Source of the DNA: Gammaproteobacteria bacterium | Lineage (GTDB): Bacteria; Pseudomonadota; Gammaproteobacteria; Competibacterales; Competibacteraceae | Assembly: GCA_003562535.1 (NCBI GenBank) | Contig: PWUP01000277.1 | Coordinates: 1 to 7,680 of the forward strand | Length of the DNA: 7,680 nt | Direction of reading: 5' to 3' | In this document: positions 1 through 7,111 of the stretch, one piece after another | How the letters are laid out: each line of letters starts with the position of its first letter | Position numbering within the stretch: position 1 is the first letter of the stretch | Notes under the pieces: generated by a model | Told to the model about the DNA's origin: nothing | The model's input: the letters and a program-made list of their open reading frames with translations, nothing else | The model's database searches: none | Position numbers and translations under genes: made by a program

Positions 1-317
1 GTGGCACTCACGGCGGAAAAATCAAACCGCAGGGTCAGATACTGACCTTTTTCAGCAGTCGGGTGGGCATGAATCCAGGTATTGGCAAACAGCTCATCGA
101 AGCGCTCGACCCATTGGGCGTCGTAATAACACTCCATCACCGATTGCAGCAGGCTTTTACCAAACCGGCGCGGGCGGATCAAAAACAAGAACCGTCCCGC
201 ATCTTCCAGCAAGGGCAGGTAGTGGGTTTTATCAACGTAATATTCGTTGCCGGTACGGACTTTGATGTAATCGGCGACTCCGTAAGGAATCCGTTGGGGC
301 GGTGAGGGCGTTTTCAT
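1..317 (-). CDS. AAA-ATPase-like / PD-(D/E)XK family protein, N-terminal fragment
   Basis: This is the first 105 codons of a gene that starts at 317 (ATG) and leaves the window at its left edge. The N-terminus reads IPYGVADYIKV (residues 10-20), then YYVDKTHYLPLLEDAGRF (27-43), then the Arg-rich P-loop RPRRFGKS (48-55). This order is the hallmark of the widespread family with an AAA-ATPase-like domain (PF09820) and, usually, a C-terminal PD-(D/E)XK nuclease-like domain (PF08011, formerly DUF1703). Full-length members are usually about 500 residues or more, so most of the protein is missing and the nuclease-like domain cannot be seen. The family is often multi-copy and patchily distributed; its function is not established. 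The gene follows polA by 49 bases on the same strand. Upstream of the ATG there is only a weak AGG, about 8 bases away. Family assignment is firm from the motifs; any role is unknown. Confidence 0.85.
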   Translation of the reverse strand, partial: MKTPSPPQRIPYGVADYIKVRTGNEYYVDKTHYLPLLEDAGRFLFLIRPRRFGKSLLQSVMECYYDAQWVERFDELFANTWIHAHPTAEKGQYLTLRFDFSAVSA

Positions 318-347
318 GAGACAAACCTGTAGATGGTATGGCTAGGT

Positions 348-369
348 TAATCAATAGCGCCACTGATTA
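348..369 (-). repeat. Small dyad overlapping the polA stop codon
   Basis: Six-base arms TAATCA and TGATTA (348-353 and 364-369) pair exactly. With G-U wobbles the stem could extend a further two or three pairs towards the centre. On the minus strand the hairpin begins with the TAA stop of polA. No run of U follows it, so it does not fit a standard intrinsic terminator. It may be a weak 3' structure between polA and the next gene, or chance. Confidence 0.3.
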
Positions 370-3063
370 ATGCGCGGCTTGCCAATTCTCGCCACAACCG
401 ATGTCAACCCGCAATGGAACATGCAATTCGGCGACGGTGGTCATCGCGTCACGAATTAAGGCGGTTGCTGTCTCCACCTGTGAGTGGGCGACTTCAAAGA
501 CCAATTCATCGTGAACCTGCATCGTCATGCGGGCATCCAGACCGGTATCACGCAAGGTGTGATCGATACGGAGCATAGCGCGTTTGATTAAATCAGCAGC
601 CGTGCCCTGCATCGGCGCATTGATGGCGGTGCGCTCGGCTGCTTGGCGACGCTGAGTGTTACGGGATTGGATATCCGGCAGATACAAACGGCGGCCAAAC
701 ACGGTTTCCACATAGCCTTGCTCAGCCGCACGCGCTCGGGTCTGTTCCATATACTCACGCACCCCCGGATAACGACTGAAATAGCGCTCGATATAGGTTT
801 GCGCTGCCGAGCGTTCAATGCCTAATTGCCGCGCCAGTCCAAAGGCCGACATGCCATACATTAAGCCAAAATTAATCGCCTTAGCCGCACGCCGTTGTTC
901 AGCGCTGACCGCATCCAGAGATTGACCGAAGACCTCGGCGGCGGTGGCTTGATGAATGTCTTGATCGGCGGCAAAGGCGGCCAGCAAACCGGGGTCGGCA
1001 GATAAATGCGCCATGATGCGTAACTCGATCTGGGAATAATCGGCGGCTAACAAACGATACCCTTCAGCGGCAATAAAGGCTTGGCGAATACGCCGACCTT
1101 CGGTACTGCGAATCGGGATATTTTGCAGATTGGGATCAGAGGACGATAAACGCCCAGTGCTGGTGACGGCCTGATGGTAAGAGGTATGCACCCGTCCGGT
1201 GTGGGGGTTGACCAACTGCGGCAGCTTATCGGTGTAGGTGGATTTGAGCTTGCTCAGCGTTCGGTGTTCCAACACAATCTGGGGGAGTGGGTAGCCGCGT
1301 TCGGCCAGTTCCTGCAAGACATTCTCAGCAGTGGACGCCTGCCCTTTGGGGGTTTTCTTGATCGCTGGCAGACCTTGGCGTTCAAATAAAATGGTCTGTA
1401 ATTGTTTGGGTGAATTGAGATTAAACGGTTCTCCCGCTTCATCATAGGCTCGCTGCTCCAGTTCCGATAAACGTTGAGCCAGTTCGCAACTGTGCTGGGC
1501 AAGACGCTCGCTGTCGATGCGTACCCCACAGCGTTCCATGCCCATTAACACCGGGATCAGTGGAATTTCCAGCTCGGTGTACAGGCGTTCCAGGGCGGGA
1601 ACGGCTTGCAAGCGCGGCCAGAGGGTGTGATGCAGACGCAGGGTGATATCGGCGTCTTGGGCAGCATAGGGGCCAGCATGCTCGACAGCAATCTGGTCGA
1701 AACTCAGTTGCTTGGCGCCTTTGCCCGCGATGTCCTCATAGCGGGTGGTGGTGATACCGAGATGCTGAGCGGCCAGCGAATCTAAGTTATGGCGACTGGC
1801 GGTGGAATTGAGCACATACGAGGCCAACAGCGTGTCATGCTGAATACCGGCCAGTTGGATGCCATGATTGGCCAGAATATGGCTGTCGTATTTTAAATTG
1901 TGCCCCAGTTTCGGGCGCTGCGGGTCTTCAAGCAGGGGTTGCAGCCGCGCTAATACCTGGTCGCGGTCAAGTTGTTCGGGTACACCGGGATACTCATGCG
2001 CCAAGGGAATATACGCCGCCTGACCGGGCGCGACAGCGAATGACACACCCACCAGCCGTGCTTGGAGATAATCGAGGCGGTCGGTTTCGGTGTCCAGCAC
2101 CAGCACAGATTGTTGTTCCAGACGTTGGAACCAAAGGTCGAATTCTGCTTGGTCGGTGATCACAGCGTAATCGACCGTCGGTGTGGGGGTCTGGGCCGGT
2201 TCGGGGGTGGAAGCTTGCGCTAACTCTTCCAGCCAGTTTCTAAACTCGAACTGGCGATATAAGGTGCTGAGCGTTGCACTATCCGGTGGACTGGGTTGCA
2301 GTTGGGTAGGCGTGACATCGAGTTGCAGCTCACAGTCGATGGCCGTGAGCTGCCGCGAGAGGGGCAGTTGATCGAGATGGTCACGCAAAGCAGCACCGAC
2401 CTTACCCTTGAGGGTATCGGCCTGGGCGATGAGGGCATCGAGCGAACCGTATTGTTGCAACCAGCGGGCAGCGGTTTTTGGCCCCACGCCGGGAACGCCG
2501 GGAATATTGTCCGATGTATCGCCCATCAGGGCCAGATAATCGGCCATCGCTTCTGGCGGTACGCCAAATTTAGCCCGAACCCCATCGGCGTCCAAACGGG
2601 TGTTATTCATGGTGTCGAGCAATGTGATGCGCTCATCGACCAATTGAGCCAAATCCTTATCCCCGGTGATGATCAACACCTCCCAACCCATCTGGGCGGC
2701 TTGACGGGCGAGCGTGCCAATCACATCATCGGCCTCGACACCAGGCACACACAGCAGGGGCAGCCCCATAGCACGGATCGTCGTGTGCAGGGGCTGGATT
2801 TGTGCAGCGAGTTCTGGCGGCATACTGGGTCGGTTGGCCTTGTAGTCGGCAAACCGTTCAGCACGAAACGTCGGCCCTGGGGCATCAAACACCACCCCAA
2901 GATAATCACTCGGCTGCTCGCGCAGTAACTTGCGCAGCATCGTCAGCACCCCAAACAACACCCCGGTCGGTTGACCGTGGCGGTTGTTCAACGCCGGCAG
3001 GGCGTGATAGGCGCGGAACAGATACGAGGACGCATCAACCAGTAGTAAACGGCTAGCAGCCAT
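367..3063 (-). CDS. polA: DNA polymerase I (5'-3' exonuclease, 3'-5' proofreading, polymerase)
   Basis: A complete 898-residue protein, slightly shorter than E. coli PolA (928). Residues 1-290 form the 5' nuclease: DASSYLFRAYHALP (10-23), GVEADD (108-113), ITGDKD (132-137), and the helix-hairpin-helix segment GDTSDNIPGVPGVGPKTA (181-198). Residues 300-490 form the 3'-5' exonuclease with all acidic residues intact: D324/E326 in LDTETD, D393 in NLKYD, and Y466/D470 in YAAQDAD. Proofreading is therefore predicted to be active. Residues 500-898 are the polymerase: motif A DYSQIELR (D675), the O-helix around R724, K728 and F732 in AKAINFGLMYG, and motif C QVHDELVFEV (D852/E853). These sit at a constant offset of about 30 from the E. 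coli positions. The enzyme removes RNA primers and fills gaps in replication and excision repair. The start at 3063 gives the usual N-terminus. There is no clear Shine-Dalgarno site, and the ATG is 3 bases past the helicase stop, suggesting coupled translation. Confidence 0.98.
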   Translation of the reverse strand: MAASRLLLVDASSYLFRAYHALPALNNRHGQPTGVLFGVLTMLRKLLREQPSDYLGVVFDAPGPTFRAERFADYKANRPSMPPELAAQIQPLHTTIRAMGLPLLCVPGVEADDVIGTLARQAAQMGWEVLIITGDKDLAQLVDERITLLDTMNNTRLDADGVRAKFGVPPEAMADYLALMGDTSDNIPGVPGVGPKTAARWLQQYGSLDALIAQADTLKGKVGAALRDHLDQLPLSRQLTAIDCELQLDVTPTQLQPSPPDSATLSTLYRQFEFRNWLEELAQASTPEPAQTPTPTVDYAVITDQAEFDLWFQRLEQQSVLVLDTETDRLDYLQARLVGVSFAVAPGQAAYIPLAHEYPGVPEQLDRDQVLARLQPLLEDPQRPKLGHNLKYDSHILANHGIQLAGIQHDTLLASYVLNSTASRHNLDSLAAQHLGITTTRYEDIAGKGAKQLSFDQIAVEHAGPYAAQDADITLRLHHTLWPRLQAVPALERLYTELEIPLIPVLMGMERCGVRIDSERLAQHSCELAQRLSELEQRAYDEAGEPFNLNSPKQLQTILFERQGLPAIKKTPKGQASTAENVLQELAERGYPLPQIVLEHRTLSKLKSTYTDKLPQLVNPHTGRVHTSYHQAVTSTGRLSSSDPNLQNIPIRSTEGRRIRQAFIAAEGYRLLAADYSQIELRIMAHLSADPGLLAAFAADQDIHQATAAEVFGQSLDAVSAEQRRAAKAINFGLMYGMSAFGLARQLGIERSAAQTYIERYFSRYPGVREYMEQTRARAAEQGYVETVFGRRLYLPDIQSRNTQRRQAAERTAINAPMQGTAADLIKRAMLRIDHTLRDTGLDARMTMQVHDELVFEVAHSQVETATALIRDAMTTVAELHVPLRVDIGCGENWQAAH

Positions 3064-3066
3064 CGA

Positions 3067-4809
3067 TCACTGTTTCGACCGACGGGGCGGACGTGACGGC
3101 TGCTGCGAGTGATCCGCTCTATGGGCGCGCCGTGCTGGCGCAGGGGGTGAGGCATCGACAGGTGCGATACGCAGTTGCTTTTGGCAGACCCAGACTTTTT
3201 GCAGATGTTGCAAGCTGGCTGCGGGTAAATTGTCGGGTAAATCCACCGTGCTGTAATCGTCATAAAGCTGGATCTGGCCAATTTGCCGACTGTTGAGATT
3301 GATCTCATTGGCAATAGCCCCGACGATATTTTTCGGCATTACCCCATCATTACGACCGACTTCAATCCGATAACGGCACAAACCCGCTTCGGGAGGCCGT
3401 TGAACACGGCGTTGATTTTTAGGACGGTGTTCACGAACTTCTCTTGGTGGTGGAGCTGCAAAGGTGGGTTCGGGTTCATCACCGGCGAACAGCGGGCGAT
3501 CCTTCTGCGCCATATAGGTGAGGGCTGCCGCTGCATCGATAGGATCAATATCTTGATCTTGTAAAAAATCGTTCAGCAGCTCCCGATAAGGACTGAGCGT
3601 GTCGCCGTCTAGGGTTTCTTCCAGCACTTCGCGCAGGTTTTCCAGAAAACGGGCACTGCGCCGATCAGCAATCGCGCTCAGCGTGGGCACCGGCATCGGG
3701 GTCATGGCTTGGCGCGTGGTTTGTTCGATGACGCGCAACATGCGCCGTTCGCGTGGCAAAGCAAACAAAATCGCAATGCCTTTACGCCCAGCGCGGCCGG
3801 TGCGGCCAATGCGGTGGACATAGGCTTCGACATCGGTGGGGATGTCGTAATTGACCACATGGCTGATGCGCTCTACATCCAGCCCACGGGCAGCGACATC
3901 AGTAGCAACGACAATATCCAACTGACCGTTACGCAGCCGTTCCACGGTGCGCTCACGCAAGGGCTGAGCAATATCGCCATTCAAAGCGGCGCTGGCAAAA
4001 CCACGGGCTTCGAGCTTTTCGGCCAGTTCCACCGTAGCAGTTTTGGTGCGCACAAACACCAGCATGGCGTCGAATTCCTCATGCTCCAGCACCCGAGTCA
4101 GTGCATCGAGCTTGTGCACCGTATTGACCAGCAGATAACGCTGTTCAATGGCCGTCGCTGTGGTCGTGCGCGAGGCGATTTTGATTTCAACCGGATCGCG
4201 CATGTGTTGCAGCGCGACCCGTTTAATCGCTGCGGGCAAGGTGGCTGAGAACAAAGCCATTTGTTTTTCAGCCGGGGTGTGCTGCAGAATCTCTTCCACA
4301 TCGTCGATAAAGCCCATACGCAGCATCTCATCGGCTTCATCAAGCACCACAGCGATGAGATGATCGAGTTGTAGAGTGCCGCGACTCAAGTGATCGAGAA
4401 TCCGCCCTGGGGTGCCGACTACGGCATGAACCCCTCGGCGCAGTGAACGCAGTTGCGTGACCATACCCTGACCGCCATAAATCGGCAGAATGTGAAACTC
4501 AGGGAGAAAGCGCGCATAGGTTTGCATGGCTTCCGCAACTTGCAGCGCCAATTCCCGTGTTGGGGTGAGAACCAACAACTGCGGTTTGGGCTGTTGTATA
4601 TCAATTTTGCTCAGTAAAGGTAGGGCGAAAGCAGCGGTTTTACCGGTACCCGTCTGAGCCTGACCGAGCAAATCACGACCGGCCAGCAGGGGTGGAATGG
4701 CTTCAGCTTGAATGGGCGACGGGGTTTCATAACCCGCTCCATCGACCGCTTGCATAATGGTGGAAGGCAGTCCAAACGCCTCAAAATGATCAATAGTAGA
4801 AGACGACAT
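3067..4809 (-). CDS. deaD: ATP-dependent DEAD-box RNA helicase, DeaD/CsdA type
   Basis: A complete 580-residue helicase with every core motif in order: Q motif (F9 to PSPIQ, 30-34), motif I AQTGTGKT (51-58), Ia PTRELALQ (83-90), Ib GTPGR (132-136), II DEAD (157-160), III SAT (188-190), IV LVFVRTK (250-256), V ATDVAARGLD (302-311) and VI HRIGRTGRAGR (332-342). After a linker (about 375-470), residues 476-551 match the DbpA/DeaD RNA-binding domain (PF03880), starting GLCRYRIEVGRNDGV. The tail, 558-580, is rich in Arg, Pro and Ser, as expected for RNA binding. DeaD-type helicases unwind structured RNA in ribosome assembly, mRNA decay and cold adaptation, using ATP in the cytoplasm. E. coli DeaD is about 629 residues; the difference lies in the linker and tail. 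The upstream 67-base gap holds no convincing promoter or Shine-Dalgarno site. The family is certain; DeaD rather than another DbpA-domain helicase is likely. Confidence 0.93.
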   Translation of the reverse strand: MSSSTIDHFEAFGLPSTIMQAVDGAGYETPSPIQAEAIPPLLAGRDLLGQAQTGTGKTAAFALPLLSKIDIQQPKPQLLVLTPTRELALQVAEAMQTYARFLPEFHILPIYGGQGMVTQLRSLRRGVHAVVGTPGRILDHLSRGTLQLDHLIAVVLDEADEMLRMGFIDDVEEILQHTPAEKQMALFSATLPAAIKRVALQHMRDPVEIKIASRTTTATAIEQRYLLVNTVHKLDALTRVLEHEEFDAMLVFVRTKTATVELAEKLEARGFASAALNGDIAQPLRERTVERLRNGQLDIVVATDVAARGLDVERISHVVNYDIPTDVEAYVHRIGRTGRAGRKGIAILFALPRERRMLRVIEQTTRQAMTPMPVPTLSAIADRRSARFLENLREVLEETLDGDTLSPYRELLNDFLQDQDIDPIDAAAALTYMAQKDRPLFAGDEPEPTFAAPPPREVREHRPKNQRRVQRPPEAGLCRYRIEVGRNDGVMPKNIVGAIANEINLNSRQIGQIQLYDDYSTVDLPDNLPAASLQHLQKVWVCQKQLRIAPVDASPPAPARRAHRADHSQQPSRPPRRSKQ

Positions 4810-4876
4810 CAGCAGTATTCGGTTAATCAGTCACAATAGAAGATACCGATTCTACTCGCCTGCTAGGATTTACGCA

Positions 4877-5236
4877 TCACTCATCGCGGTCAACGGGCGG
4901 ATCAATCGGTGGTGGCCCGACTTTTTTTTGTGCCATGATCTGTGCGACCAGATGGGCAATCCCGACCATAAAGGCTAGTGGTGCCACTAGGGCTAGAATC
5001 GGCCAACCAGCGATAATCAGCAACACCCCCAGCGGTGAGAATTGAATCAGCCAAGCGGCGATGGCGACAATAAACCAGCGCCCAGCAAACGTGGCGCAGT
5101 GATCACGACACCAGACAGTGCGCCGGTAACGGTGTTCTGGGCTATCACCCGGCATTTGCCGCAGATGCCAAGGCGCAAAAAAATAGCCCAGTACAGTCTG
5201 GAGCACGGAGGTATGGTGGGTACTGGGCTTAGGCAT
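4877..5236 (-). CDS. Small membrane protein of unknown function
   Basis: A 119-residue protein that I do not recognise. The frame is open back to 5347, but a start there would overlap the preceding gene by about 90 bases. The ATG at 5236 (MPKPSTHH) follows that gene's stop by 19 bases and is preferred. Residues 1-53 are polar, with many His and Arg and a CRDHC pair (C43, C47). Residues 54-101 are almost continuously hydrophobic and probably form two membrane helices (about 54-77 and 79-101). The C-terminus is short, Pro-rich and acidic (GPPPIDPPVDRDE). No Shine-Dalgarno site precedes the ATG, so translation may depend on the gene upstream. A TATAAT lies only 4 bases before the ATG, probably by chance. 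The coding sequence contains a T7 run (near residues 18-20) and an A8 run (residues 103-105). Its position suggests a link to the exported flavoprotein two genes upstream, but this is inference only. Confidence 0.7.
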   Translation of the reverse strand: MPKPSTHHTSVLQTVLGYFFAPWHLRQMPGDSPEHRYRRTVWCRDHCATFAGRWFIVAIAAWLIQFSPLGVLLIIAGWPILALVAPLAFMVGIAHLVAQIMAQKKVGPPPIDPPVDRDE

Positions 5237-5255
5237 AGGAATTATACTGAGCGCG

Positions 5256-5606
5256 TTAGGCTTGTTTTCCTCTGAACAAGGATTGTGCCACATAAACCAA
5301 AATGGATAAGCCGCCCGCCCCCAATAGGGCAACACCGAGCAATACAATCACATCAACCGGCCCGCCCAGATCACTGAACTGGGAATTGGTGATGTGCAAC
5401 ACAAACAATACGGCGATAATTGCGCCAAAGGGCATGGACAACTGCGCCAGTAAAAATTTACGCATCGACATCGCCCGATCACGGATCAGCACATAGAGGT
5501 AGGCCGCAGTAATTACAACGGCCACGGCAACCAATAACCACCATAGTGCGACACCAAACATTTCTTCAAACACTGCAATAAAGGTACTGATTTTAAACTC
5601 TTCCAT
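5256..5606 (-). CDS. Three-helix inner-membrane protein, DUF5368-like
   Basis: A 116-residue, highly hydrophobic protein beginning MEEFKISTFIAVFEEMFG. Three membrane helices are visible at about 18-40, 52-74 and 84-107. They are joined by a basic cytoplasmic-type loop IRDRAMSMRK (41-50) and a short loop HITNSQFSDLGGP (71-83). It ends FRGKQA. From memory it resembles small proteins annotated as DUF5368, and that assignment should be treated as tentative. There are no cysteines or obvious cofactor ligands. The gene begins 14 bases after the Sqr-like gene, and its Shine-Dalgarno site GGAGAGA (5612-5618, 5-base spacer) lies wholly in that gap, so the two are almost certainly co-transcribed. A plausible but unproven role is as a membrane anchor, partner or assembly factor for the exported flavoprotein. 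Confidence 0.85.
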   Translation of the reverse strand: MEEFKISTFIAVFEEMFGVALWWLLVAVAVVITAAYLYVLIRDRAMSMRKFLLAQLSMPFGAIIAVLFVLHITNSQFSDLGGPVDVIVLLGVALLGAGGLSILVYVAQSLFRGKQA

Positions 5607-5620
5607 TACCGTCTCTCCAA

Positions 5621-6943
5621 CTAGGCTCGACCGCGCAACATGGCGTTATAGGTCGCTTTAAGCGCAACTTCTTTCATCAACCATGAAATCCACAGTTCTT
5701 CCAAGGGGGCGACAAGACCGGGGAAACTGCGGACAAGATTATCGTGGTAATCAAACTCAATCAGCATGGCCCGACCTACGCGAGTGATCAGCGGGCATGA
5801 GGTATAACCGTTAAAAGTCCGGGTACCTTCTCTACCCCCCAGTTCGCTGACTAAGTGGTCTTCGACGACGGGCAGATGCCATTTCACCGATGCGGCCGTT
5901 TTGCCTTTGGGCACACCGTTGATATCACCAATCCCAAACACATTGGGGTAGCGTTTATGGCGCAGAGTCGCCATATCCACTTCGATCCAGCCTTGGTCAG
6001 TCCAGCGGTCAGCCCAAGACAGGCCACTGTCGCGGATCACCTGCGGCGCCCGCTGTGGCGGTACTACATTGGTGAAATCATACTCCAGCGTGACATCACC
6101 CTCTGGGGTAGCAAACGTCGCGATGCGGGCGCTGGTGTCAATCGCTTTGAGCACATGATGACGCCTGACATCCACCTCTTGGCGGCGCATAATCAGCTCC
6201 AGTTTCTCCGTGACAATCGGCACCGAAAACAGCGCCTGACCGGGGGTGGTATACACCACTTCTGAGGCATCACGGGTGCCTTTGCGCCGCAGATGATCAT
6301 CGGTTAGGAAGGTGTATTTGATCGGCGCTCCGGCGCATTTCATATCGGTAGTCGGACGCATGAACACGGCTCGCCCACCACGGCTGGCAAAATCGTCTAA
6401 GGCTCGCCACGTCGTAGCGGCATACTCAGGCCCGGCATACACCGCACCTAGTCCATTCTGCCCAACCTGATCGAGGCTAAAGCCGTCAATAGCGTCCCAA
6501 TCGAGCACCAATCCGGTGGCAACAATCAGATAATCATACTCTAGCCGCGTGCCGCCCGTGGTGGTCACACGCTGGGCATCGGGATCGACTTCAGCCGCGT
6601 ATTCATTGATGTAGTTTATGCCACTTGGCAACCACTGTTCAGTGCTGGAAATCGAATAGCCGGCGGGTTTCAAACCGGCGGCGATCAGCGTAAAGCCCGG
6701 CTGATACCAATGCTGGGGACGGCCATCGACAATCGTAATGTGCGCCCCTTGCAAACGGTCAACTAGGCGGTTAGCGATGGACGCCCCCCCCGCACCAGCT
6801 CCTAGAATAACGATTTTGGCAGAGGTTTGGGTTTTAGCAGCCTGTACTGGAGTGCTGCCGGTACCAGCGGCCAGCGCTAAGCCGCTGCCTGCCGCCATGC
6901 CGAGAAAGGCGCGGCGCGAGGTGGGAAGATGGGAAAAATTCAT
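5621..6943 (-). CDS. Tat-exported FAD-dependent sulfide:quinone oxidoreductase-like protein
   Basis: A 440-residue flavoprotein. The frame is open to 7105, but the ATG at 6943 is preferred: it has a strong Shine-Dalgarno site 8 bases upstream and gives a clean twin-arginine signal, SRRAFLG (9-15), a hydrophobic stretch, and a likely cleavage site VQA (33-35). The mature part opens with the FAD-binding KIVILGAGAGGAS (43-55). ATG in LIVATG (139-144) and the second FAD contact FGIGD (336-340) follow. Two cysteines match the redox pair of sulfide:quinone oxidoreductases: C203 in MKCAGAPIKY and C383 in GYTSCPLIT. Those segments and RYPNVFGIGD and LIEFDY resemble type II (mitochondrial-like) enzymes; the third Cys of type I enzymes, near the ATG motif, is absent. 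Such enzymes oxidise sulfide to polysulfide or sulfane sulfur and reduce quinone at the membrane. Here the Tat signal places it on the periplasmic side. A flavocytochrome c-type role is an alternative, but no cytochrome gene is nearby. Substrate is inferred. Confidence 0.88.
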   Translation of the reverse strand: MNFSHLPTSRRAFLGMAAGSGLALAAGTGSTPVQAAKTQTSAKIVILGAGAGGASIANRLVDRLQGAHITIVDGRPQHWYQPGFTLIAAGLKPAGYSISSTEQWLPSGINYINEYAAEVDPDAQRVTTTGGTRLEYDYLIVATGLVLDWDAIDGFSLDQVGQNGLGAVYAGPEYAATTWRALDDFASRGGRAVFMRPTTDMKCAGAPIKYTFLTDDHLRRKGTRDASEVVYTTPGQALFSVPIVTEKLELIMRRQEVDVRRHHVLKAIDTSARIATFATPEGDVTLEYDFTNVVPPQRAPQVIRDSGLSWADRWTDQGWIEVDMATLRHKRYPNVFGIGDINGVPKGKTAASVKWHLPVVEDHLVSELGGREGTRTFNGYTSCPLITRVGRAMLIEFDYHDNLVRSFPGLVAPLEELWISWLMKEVALKATYNAMLRGRA

Positions 6944-6951
6944 GTGTGTAA

Positions 6952-6958
6952 CTCCTCC
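6952..6958 (-). promoter_or_regulatory. Shine-Dalgarno site of the Sqr-like gene
   Basis: GGAGGAG on the minus strand, 8 bases before the ATG at 6943. It is the strongest ribosome binding site in the window. It fixes the start at the Tat signal peptide rather than at the in-frame upstream codon at 7105. Confidence 0.85.
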
Positions 6959-7066
6959 AGCAAATGCACCAGTGGGTCGTTGTGTTAATGCCCCCCTAGT
7001 CAACTCGTGGACTTGTGTTCGCAAGCTCGCACGCGGGTAGCGACCAGGTAACGATTTAGTGTTGCT

Positions 7067-7075
7067 ATTATAGCA
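7067..7075 (-). promoter_or_regulatory. Extended -10 promoter for the Sqr-like operon
   Basis: The minus strand reads TGCTATAAT: a perfect -10 hexamer preceded by the TGn extension. No good -35 hexamer lies 16-18 bases upstream, which is tolerated in extended -10 promoters. Transcription would begin near 7060, giving an untranslated leader of about 117 bases before the ATG at 6943. Short inverted arms TTGCT/AGCAA (7062-7066, 7087-7091) flank the hexamer and could be an operator half-site pair, though they may be chance. The surrounding DNA is clearly more AT-rich than the genes. Confidence 0.55.
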
Positions 7076-7111
7076 TTTTGAAAATAAGCAAACCATTAGG
7101 CTCAAACATCA

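Noticed and set aside
348..369. Intrinsic terminator after polA
   Set aside because: The stem is short and AT-rich and is not followed by a U run on the minus strand; it is kept only as a weak dyad.
2296..2928. Open frame of 210 codons on the plus strand, antisense to polA
   Set aside because: It lies wholly opposite the 5' nuclease region of polA, whose motifs are intact. Its translation has no recognisable domain and it has no ribosome binding site.
3709..4248. Open frame of 179 codons on the plus strand, antisense to deaD
   Set aside because: It runs opposite conserved helicase motifs III to VI, so codon bias in the true gene explains it. No domain is recognisable.
4810..4876. Promoter for deaD in the 67-base gap
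   Set aside because: The best candidates (TATCTT as -10, TTGTGA as -35) do not have correct spacing to any partner element.
5241..5246. Perfect TATAAT on the minus strand just before the 119-residue gene
   Set aside because: It is only 4 bases from the ATG and lacks both a TGn extension and a usable -35. It would need a leaderless transcript, and the gene is better explained as the third of an operon.
5237..5347. N-terminal extension of the 119-residue protein to 156 residues
   Set aside because: It would overlap the end of the 116-residue gene by about 90 bases and adds a Trp/Tyr/Pro-rich segment that looks like out-of-frame translation.
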